DNA of 64,000 nucleotides from Dryomyza anilis (Eukaryota; Arthropoda; Insecta; Diptera; Dryomyzidae), in assembly GCA_951804985.1 (NCBI GenBank), contig OX638131.1, positions 84,902,849 through 84,966,848 on the forward strand, in the 5' to 3' direction. Of this stretch, positions 1 to 10,599 are shown one piece after another. Each line of letters starts with the position of its first letter. Position 1 is the stretch's first letter. Position numbers and translations under genes: made by a program. The notes beneath the pieces are model-generated. The model had not been told where the DNA came from. It ran no database searches and saw only the letters and a list, made by a program, of their open reading frames with translations.

Positions 1-16
1 CAAACTGAATATACCC

Positions 17-120
17 TTTCACTCTTAGTGTAGGGTATAAAAAGGATCGACATTTGGGTAGGGATTTTTTCTTTAGGGAATAATAAAAAAATAAATTTTG
101 ACACCTAACCAGGGATTGAA
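17..120. repeat. short dispersed repeat shared with 6783-6880
   Basis: An AT-rich stretch with the words GGATCGACATTT, ATTTTTTCTTTA and TTTTGACACCTAA recurs, diverged, at 6783-6880. A related leader (ATACCCTTTCACTCTTAGTG) also occurs near 52070. I see no coding potential and cannot assign a class. Confidence 0.5.
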
Positions 121-204
121 AATGTAATCAAAACCACAATTAATTTCGAATTTAAATACATATCGCTCATTTACTTCAAGACTCTCCAAGGTAATGTTTC
201 CGTA

Positions 205-1145
205 GGGCCAGATCTACAGGTGACTTGATGACGGTCCTCTCCGAATAGTGAAATAATTGTGTTAACCTTTTCGGAGAAAGTAAGGCTGTTGCTCTCGATA
301 TTTTCAAGGCTTTTGATAGAGTGTGGCATAAAGCCCTCGTTTCAATACTAATTGCATTTGGTGTCGGTGAAACTTTTACTCGATGGATATCGAATTCTCT
401 CCAGGGTCGTTCAATACGAGTAGCGATGGATGGACCACATTCCATCAATTCTGGAGTTCCGCAGGGTTCCGTCCTATTCCCGTCCCTATTTCTAGTCCCT
501 ATTTCTAGTATCCTTCTGTCATTGACCCAGAACCCAATTCATTCCTTTGCAGATGACAGATAACATTTGTCATTCATACTCGTTCAACAACTCTTTAGAC
601 ATTGAGAGTAAAAGACGCACTATGAATGACACACTCAATAATGACCTTAAATCAATCTCCGAGTGGGCTGTTGAGTAGATTTTAATGCAATCAAGACCCA
701 ATGTTGTCTGTTATCTCAAAAAAGAATAGATTCACCCCTCCCTCCCCTCAATATCGGTGCTGTGAATATTGCGCAGTCAGCTGCTCTTGATGTTCTGGGC
801 ATATAATTAAATGTGATCTTCGCTTGAATGACACATATTTAATGTGTCGAAAGAAGCGGCCAATTCCTCGGTTTTTAAAACGGTGTAAAACATACATACT
901 TCACTCCTGCTGACTTATGTACTGTCTACACTACGTATATACAGCCTAAAGTGGAATTCAATTCGCACATTTGGGCAGGGGCTTCAACATCCTCCTTGGA
1001 GTTCCAGGACCGAATTCAACAACGTGCGATATATTTTATAGGGGATGAAAATATTTCATTGTATATTGGTTCAAATGGTGATCTCAATTATTTAATGCAA
1101 CACTGTATGTTGAAAGAAATATTGAAAGAAATTCATTTTATTTGA
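205..1145 (+). pseudogene. decayed non-LTR retrotransposon reverse transcriptase (jockey/CR1-like)
   Basis: This is the remnant of a LINE reverse transcriptase. In frame from about 210, interrupted by two stops near 249-254, it reads through GESKAVAL, then FDRVWHKALVS, SGVPQGSV and HSFADD, which are recognisable RT blocks in their normal order. After 563 the reading passes through several frames, and the C-terminal part reappears at about 951-1090 as EFNSHIWAGASTSSLEF and RIQQRAIYFIGDENI, the usual thumb-region ending of this group. There is no endonuclease domain, no ORF1 and no clear poly(A) tail, so it is a 5'-truncated, inactive copy. The clade call rests on motif style only. Confidence 0.8.
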
Positions 1146-1358
1146 TTAAAATAAATAGAAACATAAATAATACGCCCTTTTCAGAACGAAACATACAATT
1201 AATTGAATAATTAAAAGAGAACAAGATCATTTGTAACCATCACCAGCTAATTGTGGTTCATTTTTAGTGACCAATTTGCGGTGATGGTTTAGGATGGCTA
1301 ACGATGGTTTACAAATTGAGAGCGAGATTGATTGGAAACCGCCAAAATAAATGTCATA

Positions 1359-1672
1359 ATATAATATAATAGTTTGGCGCTACAGTCCTGTATAGAACTT
1401 CGGCCGAGCTCTCTCACCATTTTGAGCTGTGCGTGTTAAATTTGTACTCAAAGTGGTGGGACCTACAGTTTATTGCCGAATCCGAACGGCGGGTGAGAGC
1501 TTTTCTTAGGCAATGGTTTTACTCTCGCAAGTTTGCCATTTACTGACGAGAGGTAGCGCGGTATAGAAAAATGTTTCTATGAAAAGATGTTGTTAGCCCC
1601 AGTCCAGGTTTGAACCGGGCACCATTCGGCTCGCAGTCCAACGCACTAACCACTGAGCTACCGCGGCTACAT
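1359..1672 (-). mobile_element. tRNA-derived SINE, copy 1
   Basis: Read on the minus strand, the element starts GTAGCCGCGGTAGCTCAGTG (A-box-like) and carries a GGTTCAAACC B-box-like word. A body of about 200 bp follows, ending in GCGCCAAACTATTATA. It is flanked by a 9-bp direct repeat AATGTCATA (1350-1358 and 1673-1681), as expected for LINE-mediated insertion. Confidence 0.92.
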
Positions 1673-1681
1673 AATGTCATA

Positions 1682-2938
1682 TTATTATTTATTTTTCTAT
1701 CATTTTTCCTTAAAAATTTACAAATCCTTTATTTTATTTGAAATATCAAAACTTGTAGAACATTATGATACAAAAATTATCATTATGTTTTACACAGACA
1801 GACATATCATGGGACACAGATTGCGGCTGCGCAAAAACACATACAACATCTGTCAACTGCGCTCAAAAAATACATTTTTCATACTATATTTCTCTCACTT
1901 TATCTCAACATCAACTGTCAACTGCGTCCTTTTATCTATTGTGAATTTTCACATATGCTTAACGGCATTCGAGAAAACATTTTTCTCGTGTGTCGACGTT
2001 TTGCTGTGATTTTTGCACAAATTTCTGTGTTTTACTAATTTAACAAACAATTTTCAATTGTTTTAAAACAATACTATGAAAACATTTAACAAATTTCCTT
2101 TTGTTAAAAAAAAATATACATAACTATATTTATTGATTGATTTGTATGTGCTGTGACTCAAGTAATTAATAATTTTTCTTTGTTAAAGGGCTTTGAAAAA
2201 GAAATTTTCATAACTTTTTCCGAAGTCAACTTTTGGATGAAATATGTGAATTATTGCTATTTGAGTATAAGTTACATAGAGAAAATTGGCCATATTTTTT
2301 AATTATAGAAAGTAGAAAATTAAAAACAGAAGTGGAACTTTGGGGAATCTTCTTACGAAACATGGAAAATTTGCTTCTTCTCTTTGCCGAAATATTTTTT
2401 TAAAATCAAAAACTTATTAAAATCTATGGAATCCCAGCAAACACTGCAGCTATATATGAGCCTTTTACAGTCTCATTTCAAGTTTCATTTAAAAACAATA
2501 ACAAGTAACAATGATTCAAGGAAGTTGCTTAAAAAATCAACTCTTGAATTCTCCAATAAATTTATTACAGGAAATCAAGAAGAGCTAAAGAAATGAAACT
2601 CAAAACTTAGATATTCTGATTCTTATATTGAAAAAATGTTCTAAAATGGAAGAAATAATATTATTTTAGACAAATGAAAAATGGGTAAGTGATTTTGATT
2701 ATTTTTGATTCTTTATTTTTGTGATGTTTCTGTTTTATTATACTTATTATAATTTACAATTTTGTTGTAATTCACAAACATGTTAAAAAATACACAAACC
2801 TTAATTGATTTTTATCATTTTTTGTCATTTAATATGCGAACATTTTTAAGATTAATACGAATAATTATTAAATTTACTGTGTACATCGTAGTTCAGTTGC
2901 TCGTATTCAAAATTTCATAAGAATACATTTTAAATATA
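1682..2938. other. no gene recognised
   Basis: AT-rich DNA with only short chance open frames. The segment 2425-2580 (GGAATCCCAG, then TCATTTCAAGTTTCATTTAA and GTTGCTTAAAAAATC) is repeated at about 20405-20540. It therefore lies a few hundred bases downstream of both gene A and gene C and belongs to the duplicated unit of family 1. Confidence 0.5.
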
Positions 2939-3196
2939 ATCCGAAATACGAACACTTACTTCGTCGTTATGGTTAATACATATGTTATATACTTAAAGCC
3001 GGTTTTACAATGGTAGATTAACTCGATTTGTGGGTTAAACGTAGTTTAATCTCAGAATTCAGTTTTACAGTGACTTTAAATCGTCGTTTAAAATTATTTT
3101 AAACATCTTATGTTGCCCGTTTTTTGGCTGCGGCGCTTTCTAGTCGTCATTTTAGCTATAACTGTTAAAAGTCAAGTAATTCAAATACCAATAAAT

Positions 3197-3286
3197 AACA
3201 CGTTTTCGCCAGCATCGCTTTCTCGTTATAACTTTCAATCTAACACGTTTTCGCCAGCATCGCTTTCTCGTTATAACTTTCAATCT
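3197..3286. repeat. 45-bp perfect tandem duplication
   Basis: Two identical 45-bp units (3197-3241 and 3242-3286) beginning AACACGTTTTCGCC lie inside the TIR element. Being perfect, the duplication is probably recent. Confidence 0.95.
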
Positions 3287-3349
3287 AATGTTATAGATCA
3301 AGTGTTGTGTCAAAAATGTCTGGGAAAAAAGCATTGGATGAATTGTATA

Positions 3350-3670
3350 TTCCATGAATTGTTCATACGATGAGTTGTGCATACGATGAATTGTGCATAC
3401 GATGAATTATGCATACGATGAATTATGCATACGATGAGTTGTGATACGATGAATTGTCCATACAATAAATTGTGCATGCGATGAATTCTATATACGATGA
3501 ATTATGTATACGATGAATTGTGTATACGATGAATTGTGTATACGATGAATTGTGTATACGATGAATGTGTATACGATGAATTTGCATACGATGAATTGTG
3601 TATACGATGAATTGTGTATACGATGAATGTGTATACGATGAATTTGCATACGATGAATTGTTTACGATGA
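3350..3670. repeat. minisatellite, ~15 bp unit GCATACGATGAATTGT
   Basis: About twenty imperfect units of the form (G/T)(C/T)ATACGATGAATTGTG are arrayed inside the TIR element. A minus-strand open frame here is only a by-product of the repeat. Confidence 0.95.
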
Positions 3671-3816
3671 ATAGTCAGCGAATAAATTATAAGCTGTTCC
3701 ATATAATAGACATAATCGATAAATTATTGACACTTGCCAGTGATGCCATTATTTATCCGAATTGACTCAGCTCATTTTAAACTTTCAATGTAAAACAGCT
3801 ATCAAAGTTAAACGTT

Positions 3817-3873
3817 GTTTAAATTCATGAGACGTTTAATCTTTGTTTAATTAAACGTCTCATGAATTTAAAC
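3817..3873. repeat. 24-bp inverted repeat hairpin
   Basis: Perfect 24-bp arms (3817-3840 and 3850-3873, core CATGAGACGTTTAAT) surround a 9-nt loop near the right end of the TIR element. Confidence 0.9.
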
Positions 3874-4084
3874 AACTAGGTTTAAACTAGCACTGTAAAA
3901 CCGACCCTTAGTTTCCATAACTATGACAAACTTTTATTTCTTGATCTCTAACTTTGTTTTTCACAGCATGCGTTATAGCGTCCATTAGATCTTGTGGTAA
4001 GTTCTGCGGATTATTACTAAAATCTAGGGTTAAAATGATTGATTCAGTTGCGGTTCTTTGTAAAACTATTGGAATTTAGTGTAA

Positions 4085-6439
4085 CTATGCACAGTCATCT
4101 CTAAGCAAAGAGTCATCGACAATATCATTCTTAACCGGTTCGCACTTTAATGGAGAAGATTCTATGGTTTGACAATTGAGCTGTTGCTCCAACTTATTTA
4201 CCTCGACAACAGTGTCTACTGATTGTTCTCGTTTGACGATACTATTGACTTGATCGTTAATAACTGGTCCAAATTCTAAATTCGCCACTGGTGTTTCATT
4301 TTGTGACCCTGTGTCGCACGGTACTTCAACATCTGTAACCATGCTGTTCTTAGAGCTAGGCAATAAAATAATTTTTATATCCCCTTTTCTTGAAATACGC
4401 ACTCGGTATCTCTCATTTTCACTTTTATAAACAAACGAATATTGTTTCGATTTTGTTTTGTTGTTTAATAGTTTTATAGCTTTTTCCATTAAACCATTAG
4501 GTACTTTATCAAAATCTGTGATCAGTTTATATTGAATTAACACACTCTGTGTTTCGACGGAGTTATTTGAGATTATATTAAATTGACCTATTTTTGAAAC
4601 GTAACTTGACTGCATACTATCAGTATTATCAATCTGTACTAGTTCGTATTTTACATCATTTTCGTTGTCAACTCGTTCAGTTTTGAGAATCGGAGCGCTG
4701 CATTGCATCGTTACATCATCCTCCTGGATGTTGTTCCCACTTTGAATCAATTCAGCCGTACTAAGATCAAGTGGTTTCATCTGCTTTGTATTGATAGAAG
4801 TTGTGGTATTCATGTTGTCCTCATTCGGTGTATTGTGGATCAGGTCTTTCATAGATTTAACTCTTATATTAGTACTTTTCGGTACGTTATTGCTAGTGCT
4901 AGCATTCTCCGTATGAATTGTTCTAACATTTTTCGTAAAATTTCCAATATTACCTTCAATTCCGATTTTACTAACATTAACAGTTTTTAGTGTGATACAT
5001 TTTTCATTTACATTATCTTTCAGCCGACTAGATTTCGCAGTATTTATTGCTTTTGTATTATCGGTTGGCAATGTCGTATCTTTCATCTCTGTCAGATTAG
5101 TCATATTTTTATGAACTACTATGTTTCCATTACCACTTGGTTCAATTCTTGTTTTGTAAATAAATTTGCCAAAAACATAATCCATTATCAATCTACTATT
5201 TTTCTTGCTAGCAACCTTTTCTTTTAGAATTTGTAGAAGTCCATCGGGTAGATTGCCATGATTCTCCTTGAAGTAAATATTAATATTTCCCCTAATGTCA
5301 GTGTTCTGTAGATTACGAACGGTTGTCACTTTGTCACCTACGACAGATATGGTAATGAAAGTACCCGCTTTATATACACTACAATGGGGTGAAACGGTTA
5401 TATGTCTCGGTAGTGTAACGTCTTTATTATGCCTCAACATTGGCTCTCTCTTACTACCCATATTTACTAATATATTTGTATTTTTGTCGGTCAACGAACA
5501 ATCTGGTACATTTTCAGTTACTATTATTTTCTCTATATCATGCGTAGTATTGTCGGACGCATCTTTCAATGATCGAGCAATAATATTAACAGCTTGGTTA
5601 CATTTTTCGTTCTGATATTTAGATGCTGCAGAAATCTTATTTTTAAATACTATTATTCTGACATTACCCTCTCTGCCTATACGCACTCTGTAAATATAAT
5701 TTGTAGAAAAACGTTTACATTGTATTTTTTGACCATGTTTTCTGTCCGCCTTTAATTTATAAACATGTTCCAGTAGTACTTCCGGTAGACTATGTACGTT
5801 ATCATGATATTGCACAATGAAACTTCCACCATAATCTGTGCTCTGAGTACCACTAACAGTACTCCCGTTGTCATCTTCGACTGATATATCTTCAGTATCG
5901 CTATGTTGTGCAATGTCCGCAATTTTTTGAATTGCTTTAATCTTAGTATGAGTATCTAGCACCGGTTTCCTTTTTTCCTTAGTTGGATTTGTAACGGTAG
6001 TAGAGCTCATTGGTAATGCAATTGACTGATCGCCAATGCTTAATGTAGCTCCTACTTTCAAAAGGAAATCCATGCCCAACACCACGTTACCAACAATATC
6101 GGTAAGTACCAGAAACTGTTGCTCACAATGTATATTTCCCAATCTGACCATTATCTCCAAGGTTTCATCTACTATTTTCATCTCGCCAGTGGACAAGTAC
6201 ATTTTCTTTTTGCTAGGAAATATCGTTGCATTTTCTCGTAGTACATTTGCAAAATCTTGACTAATGTAACTCAGTGTAGATCCGGTATCAATAGTCGCCT
6301 TGACCAGATCATGACCCAGTGCAATAACAGCAATAATTCCAATTTGATCAAATGACAGCACATCGTTGGGGTACTCTACATATTCATCGGGATCGTCTTC
6401 AGGAACGAGTTTTCTTTTACCCAATGGCATCGGCAACAT
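4085..6439 (-). CDS. gene A: retropepsin-like protease with repeat domains, 784 aa
   Basis: The start is the ATG of MLPMPLGKRK, conserved in all four paralogues. There is no signal peptide, and an early KRK suggests a cytosolic or nuclear protein. Residues ~34-142 form a single retropepsin-like domain: ATIDTGSTLSYIS with the catalytic-type D51-T-G-S, then VVLGMDFL (about 119-126), the second conserved motif of Ty3/gypsy proteases. The ~62-residue repeat occurs at about 204-266, 383-443 and, divergent, 636-696. Linkers are rich in N, T, S, D and K and carry the recurring SMKDLIHNTPNEDN. It has no zinc knuckle, RT, RNase H or integrase. Compared with B-D, the protein ends before the terminal repeat, whose remains follow the stop. 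It is intronless. A homodimeric protease of retroviral type is inferred from the family, and the substrate is unknown. The open frame argues for recent function, but the truncation leaves that uncertain. Confidence 0.8.
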   Translation of the reverse strand: MLPMPLGKRKLVPEDDPDEYVEYPNDVLSFDQIGIIAVIALGHDLVKATIDTGSTLSYISQDFANVLRENATIFPSKKKMYLSTGEMKIVDETLEIMVRLGNIHCEQQFLVLTDIVGNVVLGMDFLLKVGATLSIGDQSIALPMSSTTVTNPTKEKRKPVLDTHTKIKAIQKIADIAQHSDTEDISVEDDNGSTVSGTQSTDYGGSFIVQYHDNVHSLPEVLLEHVYKLKADRKHGQKIQCKRFSTNYIYRVRIGREGNVRIIVFKNKISAASKYQNEKCNQAVNIIARSLKDASDNTTHDIEKIIVTENVPDCSLTDKNTNILVNMGSKREPMLRHNKDVTLPRHITVSPHCSVYKAGTFITISVVGDKVTTVRNLQNTDIRGNINIYFKENHGNLPDGLLQILKEKVASKKNSRLIMDYVFGKFIYKTRIEPSGNGNIVVHKNMTNLTEMKDTTLPTDNTKAINTAKSSRLKDNVNEKCITLKTVNVSKIGIEGNIGNFTKNVRTIHTENASTSNNVPKSTNIRVKSMKDLIHNTPNEDNMNTTTSINTKQMKPLDLSTAELIQSGNNIQEDDVTMQCSAPILKTERVDNENDVKYELVQIDNTDSMQSSYVSKIGQFNIISNNSVETQSVLIQYKLITDFDKVPNGLMEKAIKLLNNKTKSKQYSFVYKSENERYRVRISRKGDIKIILLPSSKNSMVTDVEVPCDTGSQNETPVANLEFGPVINDQVNSIVKREQSVDTVVEVNKLEQQLNCQTIESSPLKCEPVKNDIVDDSLLRDDCA

Positions 6440-6780
6440 ATTTGTTAGGGTAAGTGTAATTCCTACAATACTGTTTGCCCAAAGGTCTTGGTATAACCTT
6501 TGATTAGGCTAATTTTGCAGTGGTGTAACGACCACCTTCTGCCTAAAATGATTAATAAGTGGTGTATTAACAACCTGCTTAATATACATAAATACAAATT
6601 ATAGCAGTTGAGAGTAAGTCAACCAACTGTTGTTTTATCTGACCTTTGAGCACAGATAAAATATAGATAAAGTGCAGGTAATATATATGTTATAACAATT
6701 CTTATACAATCAGAAAATATTGCGTCGTATAAAATAATAATTTTTCCTCAAAATACATTTTACAAACTTCTAGACTAAGA
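6440..6780 (-). promoter_or_regulatory. conserved 5' flank of gene A
   Basis: This segment is nearly identical to 19747-20095 upstream of gene B. Parts are shared with the flanks of C and D, notably TTTTAGGCAGAAGG and CCACTGCAAAAT on the minus strand. TTTTAG could be a 3' splice site of a 5' UTR intron. A TATATTTTAT word (minus strand, ~6655-6665) is followed about 25 bp later by GTCAGAT, a possible TATA/initiator pair. No start site can be proven. Confidence 0.4.
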
Positions 6781-6782
6781 AA

Positions 6783-6880
6783 AAAAAGGATCGACATTTT
6801 GGTACTATGGTTCAGGAATTTTTTCTTTATCGAATAATTTTCAATTTTGACACCTAAACAGGGATTGATTGGCGTTGCAC
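6783..6880. repeat. short dispersed repeat, second copy of 17-120
   Basis: It shares GGATCGACATTT, AATTTTTTCTTTA and TTTTGACACCTAAACAGGG with the window's first 120 bases. Class unknown. Confidence 0.5.
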
Positions 6881-6920
6881 AAATGGCATAACAATAATTT
6901 GTACTATTCTTCACCACGTA

Positions 6921-7233
6921 GCCGCGGTAGCTCAGTGGTTAGTGCGTTGGACTGCGAGCCGAATGGTCCCCGGTTCAAGCCTGGACTGGGGCTAACAACA
7001 TCTTTTCATAGAAACAATTTTCTATACCTCGCTACCTCTCGTCAGTAAATGGCAAACCTACGAGAGTAAAACCATTGCCTATGAAAAAGCTCTCACCCGC
7101 CGTTCGGATTCGGCAATAAACTATAGGTCCCACCACTTTGAGTACAAATATAACACGCACAGCTCAAAATGGTGAGAGAGCTCGGCCGAAGTTCTATACA
7201 GGACTGTAGCGCCAAACTATTATATTATTATAT
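6921..7233 (+). mobile_element. tRNA-derived SINE, copy 2
   Basis: Full-length copy: head GCCGCGGTAGCTCAGTGGTT, B-box-like GGTTCAAGCC, body, and tail GCCAAACTATTATATTATTA. It is flanked by a perfect 16-bp target duplication TATTCTTCACCACGTA (6905-6920 and 7234-7249), the longest in this window and evidence of a young insertion. The tRNA-like head is not a functional tRNA gene, since the body runs straight on from it. Confidence 0.95.
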
Positions 7234-7351
7234 TATTCTTCACCACGTAATAATGTTTTTTATTCATAAAAATTTAAAATTATTGTAAAGTTTTGAATTT
7301 CGTTTGGCTATATCTCGTCAGTGAATTCTTCATTTATTGCAATTAAATGTA

Positions 7352-9026
7352 TACGGATAGAAAAGATTTGTTTGAATGTAATTAAAAAGTATACGAAATT
7401 ACCATACATGTATTAGGAATGAAGTGTAATTAAATTATAATCGAAACTGAATTTATTTTTGTTCACGTGTAAACATTATTATATTGTCCAGCAGAATCTG
7501 TCAAATTTACCATAAATATGTTACAATACCAACATAAAATTTTAATTGCATTTGAATAAACTATTTCTTGGCAATTTACTTGGTTAAAACTATGTTTCGA
7601 AACATAGAAAATGCTAATCAAATCTAAATACAACGTATGTTCGCAACGCTCGTCTTAATTCGATAATTTATCGACTGACGAAGTTGGCAACGTTGCGCAG
7701 CATTATCTACCTACGCCATATTTTGCCATTGTTTGAACATAATGATGTTTAGAAACAAACAAAAAAGAAATTCAGTGTTTCGATTTTCAAACAGAATTTG
7801 GCATGTTTTTTTACAAAAGCCTCCGTGAATTCCTTGCCTACGCTATGTGCTGTACTGAGATCAACTGTAACTGTACCAAATATAAAGCGAGCTTGGATCG
7901 TCTGGTTTAGCGTCTGCAGGTGCAATTGTGCATTCATTGATGCTGTCACTTGTACTTGCAGTTTAAAACCAATTATTTATTTATGCATTTAAAAATGTGT
8001 ATATGAATTCTATTATTATAATTTTCCACTGTACATGTTTAAAGATTTTTAATAAAAATAAATAAAAAAAACATTTTATTTTTATTTAATTTTCAGGATT
8101 TTTTTCCAAAAAAATTTAAATATGTTTCTATGCAAACATACTACTTTTTGTACTGAAACAACTGATATGTTTCACTGGAAACATATTTATATTCAGGTCG
8201 TTAAAAATCATGCTTTAATTTGAACATATTGTTACGAAAAGTGGCAATTTTCCCCACTGTGCAAGCAATCAACAATAATAAATGAGACGAAAGACAATTC
8301 AGCGCACTCAGCAATGTGTTAGAAAGAGAGAGAAGATCATTCAGCGTACTAAGCAATGTGCGAGAAAGAGAGGGAAGATCTATACATTAAAACACATGAG
8401 TGCCAATAGCATGCGTCATTCACGAAACGAGTAGAAGGTTCTCGAAACAAGTCGAAGCTTGTCGAAACGTGTCGAACTGATGCAAGCAGTATATAAGGGA
8501 GCCGCATCTGAAGTACAGCACTTCAGTAGTGATTGTTAAGTGGTCGAGTGCAGCTCGTGTGATAAATGTCAAGTTAAATTGGGGACATGCAGCAGTTGTT
8601 AGAATTTGTTTACTAATAAGTGGTTTATTAAAGTGAATTAATAAAGTTAATTGTTATAATTTAAACCAAACATAAGAGTGTTTTTATTTTGTACACAATC
8701 CAGCGATACGAACTCGTAGAACAGTTTCCGTAGACTGAATTTTCGTAACAATATTTATGTTTCGGTTCAAATATTTATTTTGTTTGGATGTAGTAATTAT
8801 TATGTTTCCATTAGAACATACACCATTTTCAGGGGAAACATTAAAATGTTTCCGTGATATTATAATGTAAGTCAGAGCTCATTACAACACTGTTCAAGTC
8901 TCAATACAACCCTGTTTTCAAATGATTTATCAGTCAATTGTATATTATGTTTACATAAAATTCCAAACATACATACATGTTAATGCCTGCAAAATTATGT
9001 TTGGGAGAGCCCTTTTTTTGCAGCGT
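7352..9026 (+). mobile_element. interspersed repeat, interrupted by a solo LTR
   Basis: From CGGATAGAAAAGATTTG to GGGAGAGCCCTTTTTTTGCA this segment matches 60673-62139 over its whole length, apart from the LTR at 8230-8750 and small indels. It is rich in TATGTTTC and GAAACATA words, including the palindrome TATGTTTCGAAACATA near 7590. I find no coding frame, no clear TIRs and no known family, so the class stays open. Confidence 0.8.
8230..8750 (+). mobile_element. solo LTR, gypsy-like, in an ATAT site
   Basis: The 521-bp element begins TGTTACGAAAA and ends TTTTCGTAACA, with a 4-bp duplication ATAT at 8226-8229 and 8751-8754. Internal LTR landmarks include TATATAAG (8490-8497), a TCAGTAGT initiator about 30 bp downstream, and AATAAA at 8640. 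No internal retrotransposon sequence or second LTR follows, so it is a solo LTR left by recombination. The homologous site at about 61850-61860 lacks it. Confidence 0.93.
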
Positions 9027-9460
9027 GTAGGCAAAAGATTAAGGGTATTGAGATATGCATTGGCCATTCTTTACTTTCGGAACACTACTCCACCTTTTTG
9101 TGGTTCTTGAAGAAATCTCTTGACCGTGCAAACCTCTTTTTTTTAAATTATCCAAATCCCATACAAAACAAAATTACTCAACTTGCGTAATTCTTTTTAA
9201 ATTACTCAACAAATTACTCAAAAACGTTTAAAAATAATCAACGTTTTTGACAACCAAAAATATATACAAAACAATTTTCAGTTATCTGTTTTTGTAAATT
9301 ATGAATTTTTTTAAATAAAATAATTATTTTAACATTAGAAAAACATTAACAAAATAAATGGAGAACAAAATAGAAATACCATTTGTACGGATTTATTTAA
9401 GAAGTGAACACAAAATTAACAACAGTAAATAACGCAAATTCTAATGTGAATGGATATCAT

Positions 9461-10108
9461 TAATAGCCGTATTCTTCCATTTTCGTTACAAAGTCTAGTC
9501 ATTGAAATGTTGTCATTCACCGTGTCACGCCTTTGTTATAAATAATTGTTCCTGTATTCTAATTTAAACGTGACAAATTGAAAGCTCGACACTGTGGTGA
9601 AAAGCTTTTTCAATATTAACTGTCAAAAAATTAAAATTCAAATATAAACAATTTATAAAGTCAAACTTTTGATGATATTTTACGTGAAATTTTTAATATT
9701 TGCAATAAATTTGAATTGATTACGCGACGTGAATTTGTGTTAAGGACGTTTTTGCAAATCGTAAATATAATTGCAAGTTTCAAGACCGATATAAAAATTC
9801 AAATTAATAAACACAGTTCGTTGCAAGTGATTAAAAATCGATCCGCAACAAATATCGGTTGATATAATTCATATAGCGGCATCTTTAACCGAAAAAAATA
9901 GTGCAATTCAAGCAAGTGCGTAAAAATTCCAAAAACATACAAATATTCAAGAATAAACTCCTTGTCACCTCCTCTTTAGGTGGTGACTATTTTCATAACT
10001 TTCGTCATTGTTTCTGTTGTCATTTTACTAGTAGAATATCATTTCGTGACAATTGTCACACAACTCATATTTGTCATTGTCAGTGCTCGCTAGAATAGGG
10101 CTATAATT
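9461..10108. mobile_element. nonautonomous TIR element (ATAGCC family), copy 1
   Basis: The ends read AATAGCCGTATTCT and, inverted, TATAGCCCTATTCT. Subterminal words GTCATTG and GTGACAATTGTCAC recur. A related copy in opposite orientation lies at 39229-39830, sharing the ATAGC ends and an internal CACGTCGCGTAATCAA word. There is no transposase. Confidence 0.65.
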
Positions 10109-10157
10109 TTAAAATTAGTCACAAAATGTAAGTTATACAGGCTCAGTCAGAACATAA

Positions 10158-10464
10158 TAATAATAATAGTTTGGCGCTACAGTCCTGTATAGAACTTAGG
10201 CCGAGCTCTCTCACCATTTTGAGCTGTGCGTGTTATATTTGTACTCAAAGTGGTGGGACCTACAGTTTATTGCCGAATCCGAACGGCGGGTTAGAGCTTT
10301 TCATAGGCAATGTTTTACTCTCGTAGGTTTGCCATTTACTGCCGAGAAGTAGCGTGGTATAGAAAAATGTTTCTATGAAAAGATGTTGTTAGCCCCAGTC
10401 CAGTCTTGAACCGGGGATCTTTCGGCTCGCAGTCCAACGCACTAACCACTGAGCTACCGCGGCT
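10158..10464 (-). mobile_element. tRNA-derived SINE, copy 3
   Basis: Full-length minus-strand copy, head TAGCCGCGGTAGCTCAGTGG at the right end, flanked by AGAACATAA at 10149-10157 and 10465-10473. Confidence 0.93.
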
Positions 10465-10549
10465 AGAACATAACATTATTCAAATACCAAATTTATATAC
10501 GGTAATTTAAAAAAAAAACTTTTTCAATATTTGTAAGTATTGTGCTTTA

Positions 10550-10593
10550 TCAAGAATACTTCGAATGTACTTTATGCTTCGAAGTATTCTTGA
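10550..10593. repeat. 16-bp perfect inverted repeat
   Basis: Arms TCAAGAATACTTCGAA (10550-10565) and its complement (10578-10593) flank a 12-nt loop. No flanking element is recognised. Confidence 0.85.
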
Positions 10594-10599
10594 TCTAAC

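Larger units (their letters stand above)
2996..3907. mobile_element. PIF/Harbinger-like nonautonomous TIR element inside gene A
   Basis: The ends are AAGCCGGTTTTACAATG and, inverted, GGGTCGGTTTTACAGTG. They are flanked by TTA at 2993-2995 and 3908-3910. A 3-bp TWA target duplication with GGG-type termini fits PIF/Harbinger. There is no transposase ORF, only repeats and a hairpin. The insertion is confirmed by paralogues B, C and D, which are continuous at this point. Confidence 0.75.
2939..4084 (-). pseudogene. displaced C-terminal repeat of gene A, split by a transposon
   Basis: The last repeat found in genes B, C and D is still visible after the stop of gene A. In the same frame, below 4085, there is a TAG at 4085, a TAA at 4076, and then a stretch recognisable as LTLDFSNNPQNLPQDL followed by MDAITHAVKNK. 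It stops at a TAA at 3908-3910. The remainder (VYNI, then EVSVRIS) lies at 2941-2995. The two halves are separated by the TIR element at 2996-3907. Removing the element with one copy of its TTA duplication would rejoin the halves in register with genes B-D, although the junction codon is a stop here. Confidence 0.85.

Noticed and set aside
1371..1672. Possible tRNA genes at the SINE heads (also 6921, 10464 and 13407)
   Set aside because: Box A and B words are present, but each runs on into the same ~230-bp body and tail and is flanked by target duplications, so these are SINEs.
1674..2009. 111-codon frame after SINE copy 1
   Set aside because: AT-driven composition (F, Y, I, L), begins within the SINE target duplication, and has no relative; treated as noise.
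3350..3670. CRISPR-like array of short repeats
   Set aside because: Units are contiguous and lack spacers; the context is eukaryotic.
3502..3702. Minus-strand open frame rich in YTHSSYTQFIVYTIHR
   Set aside because: Produced by the ATACGATGAATTGTG minisatellite; periodic codon use only.
4290..4325. A second DTGS (VPCDTGSQNE) in gene A, with counterparts in B (~16260) and C (~21300)
   Set aside because: It lacks the hydrophobic strand before and the ALGxD partner after it, and lies in a polar linker. In part of B and C the same position reads VSRS. I take it as chance, not a second protease.
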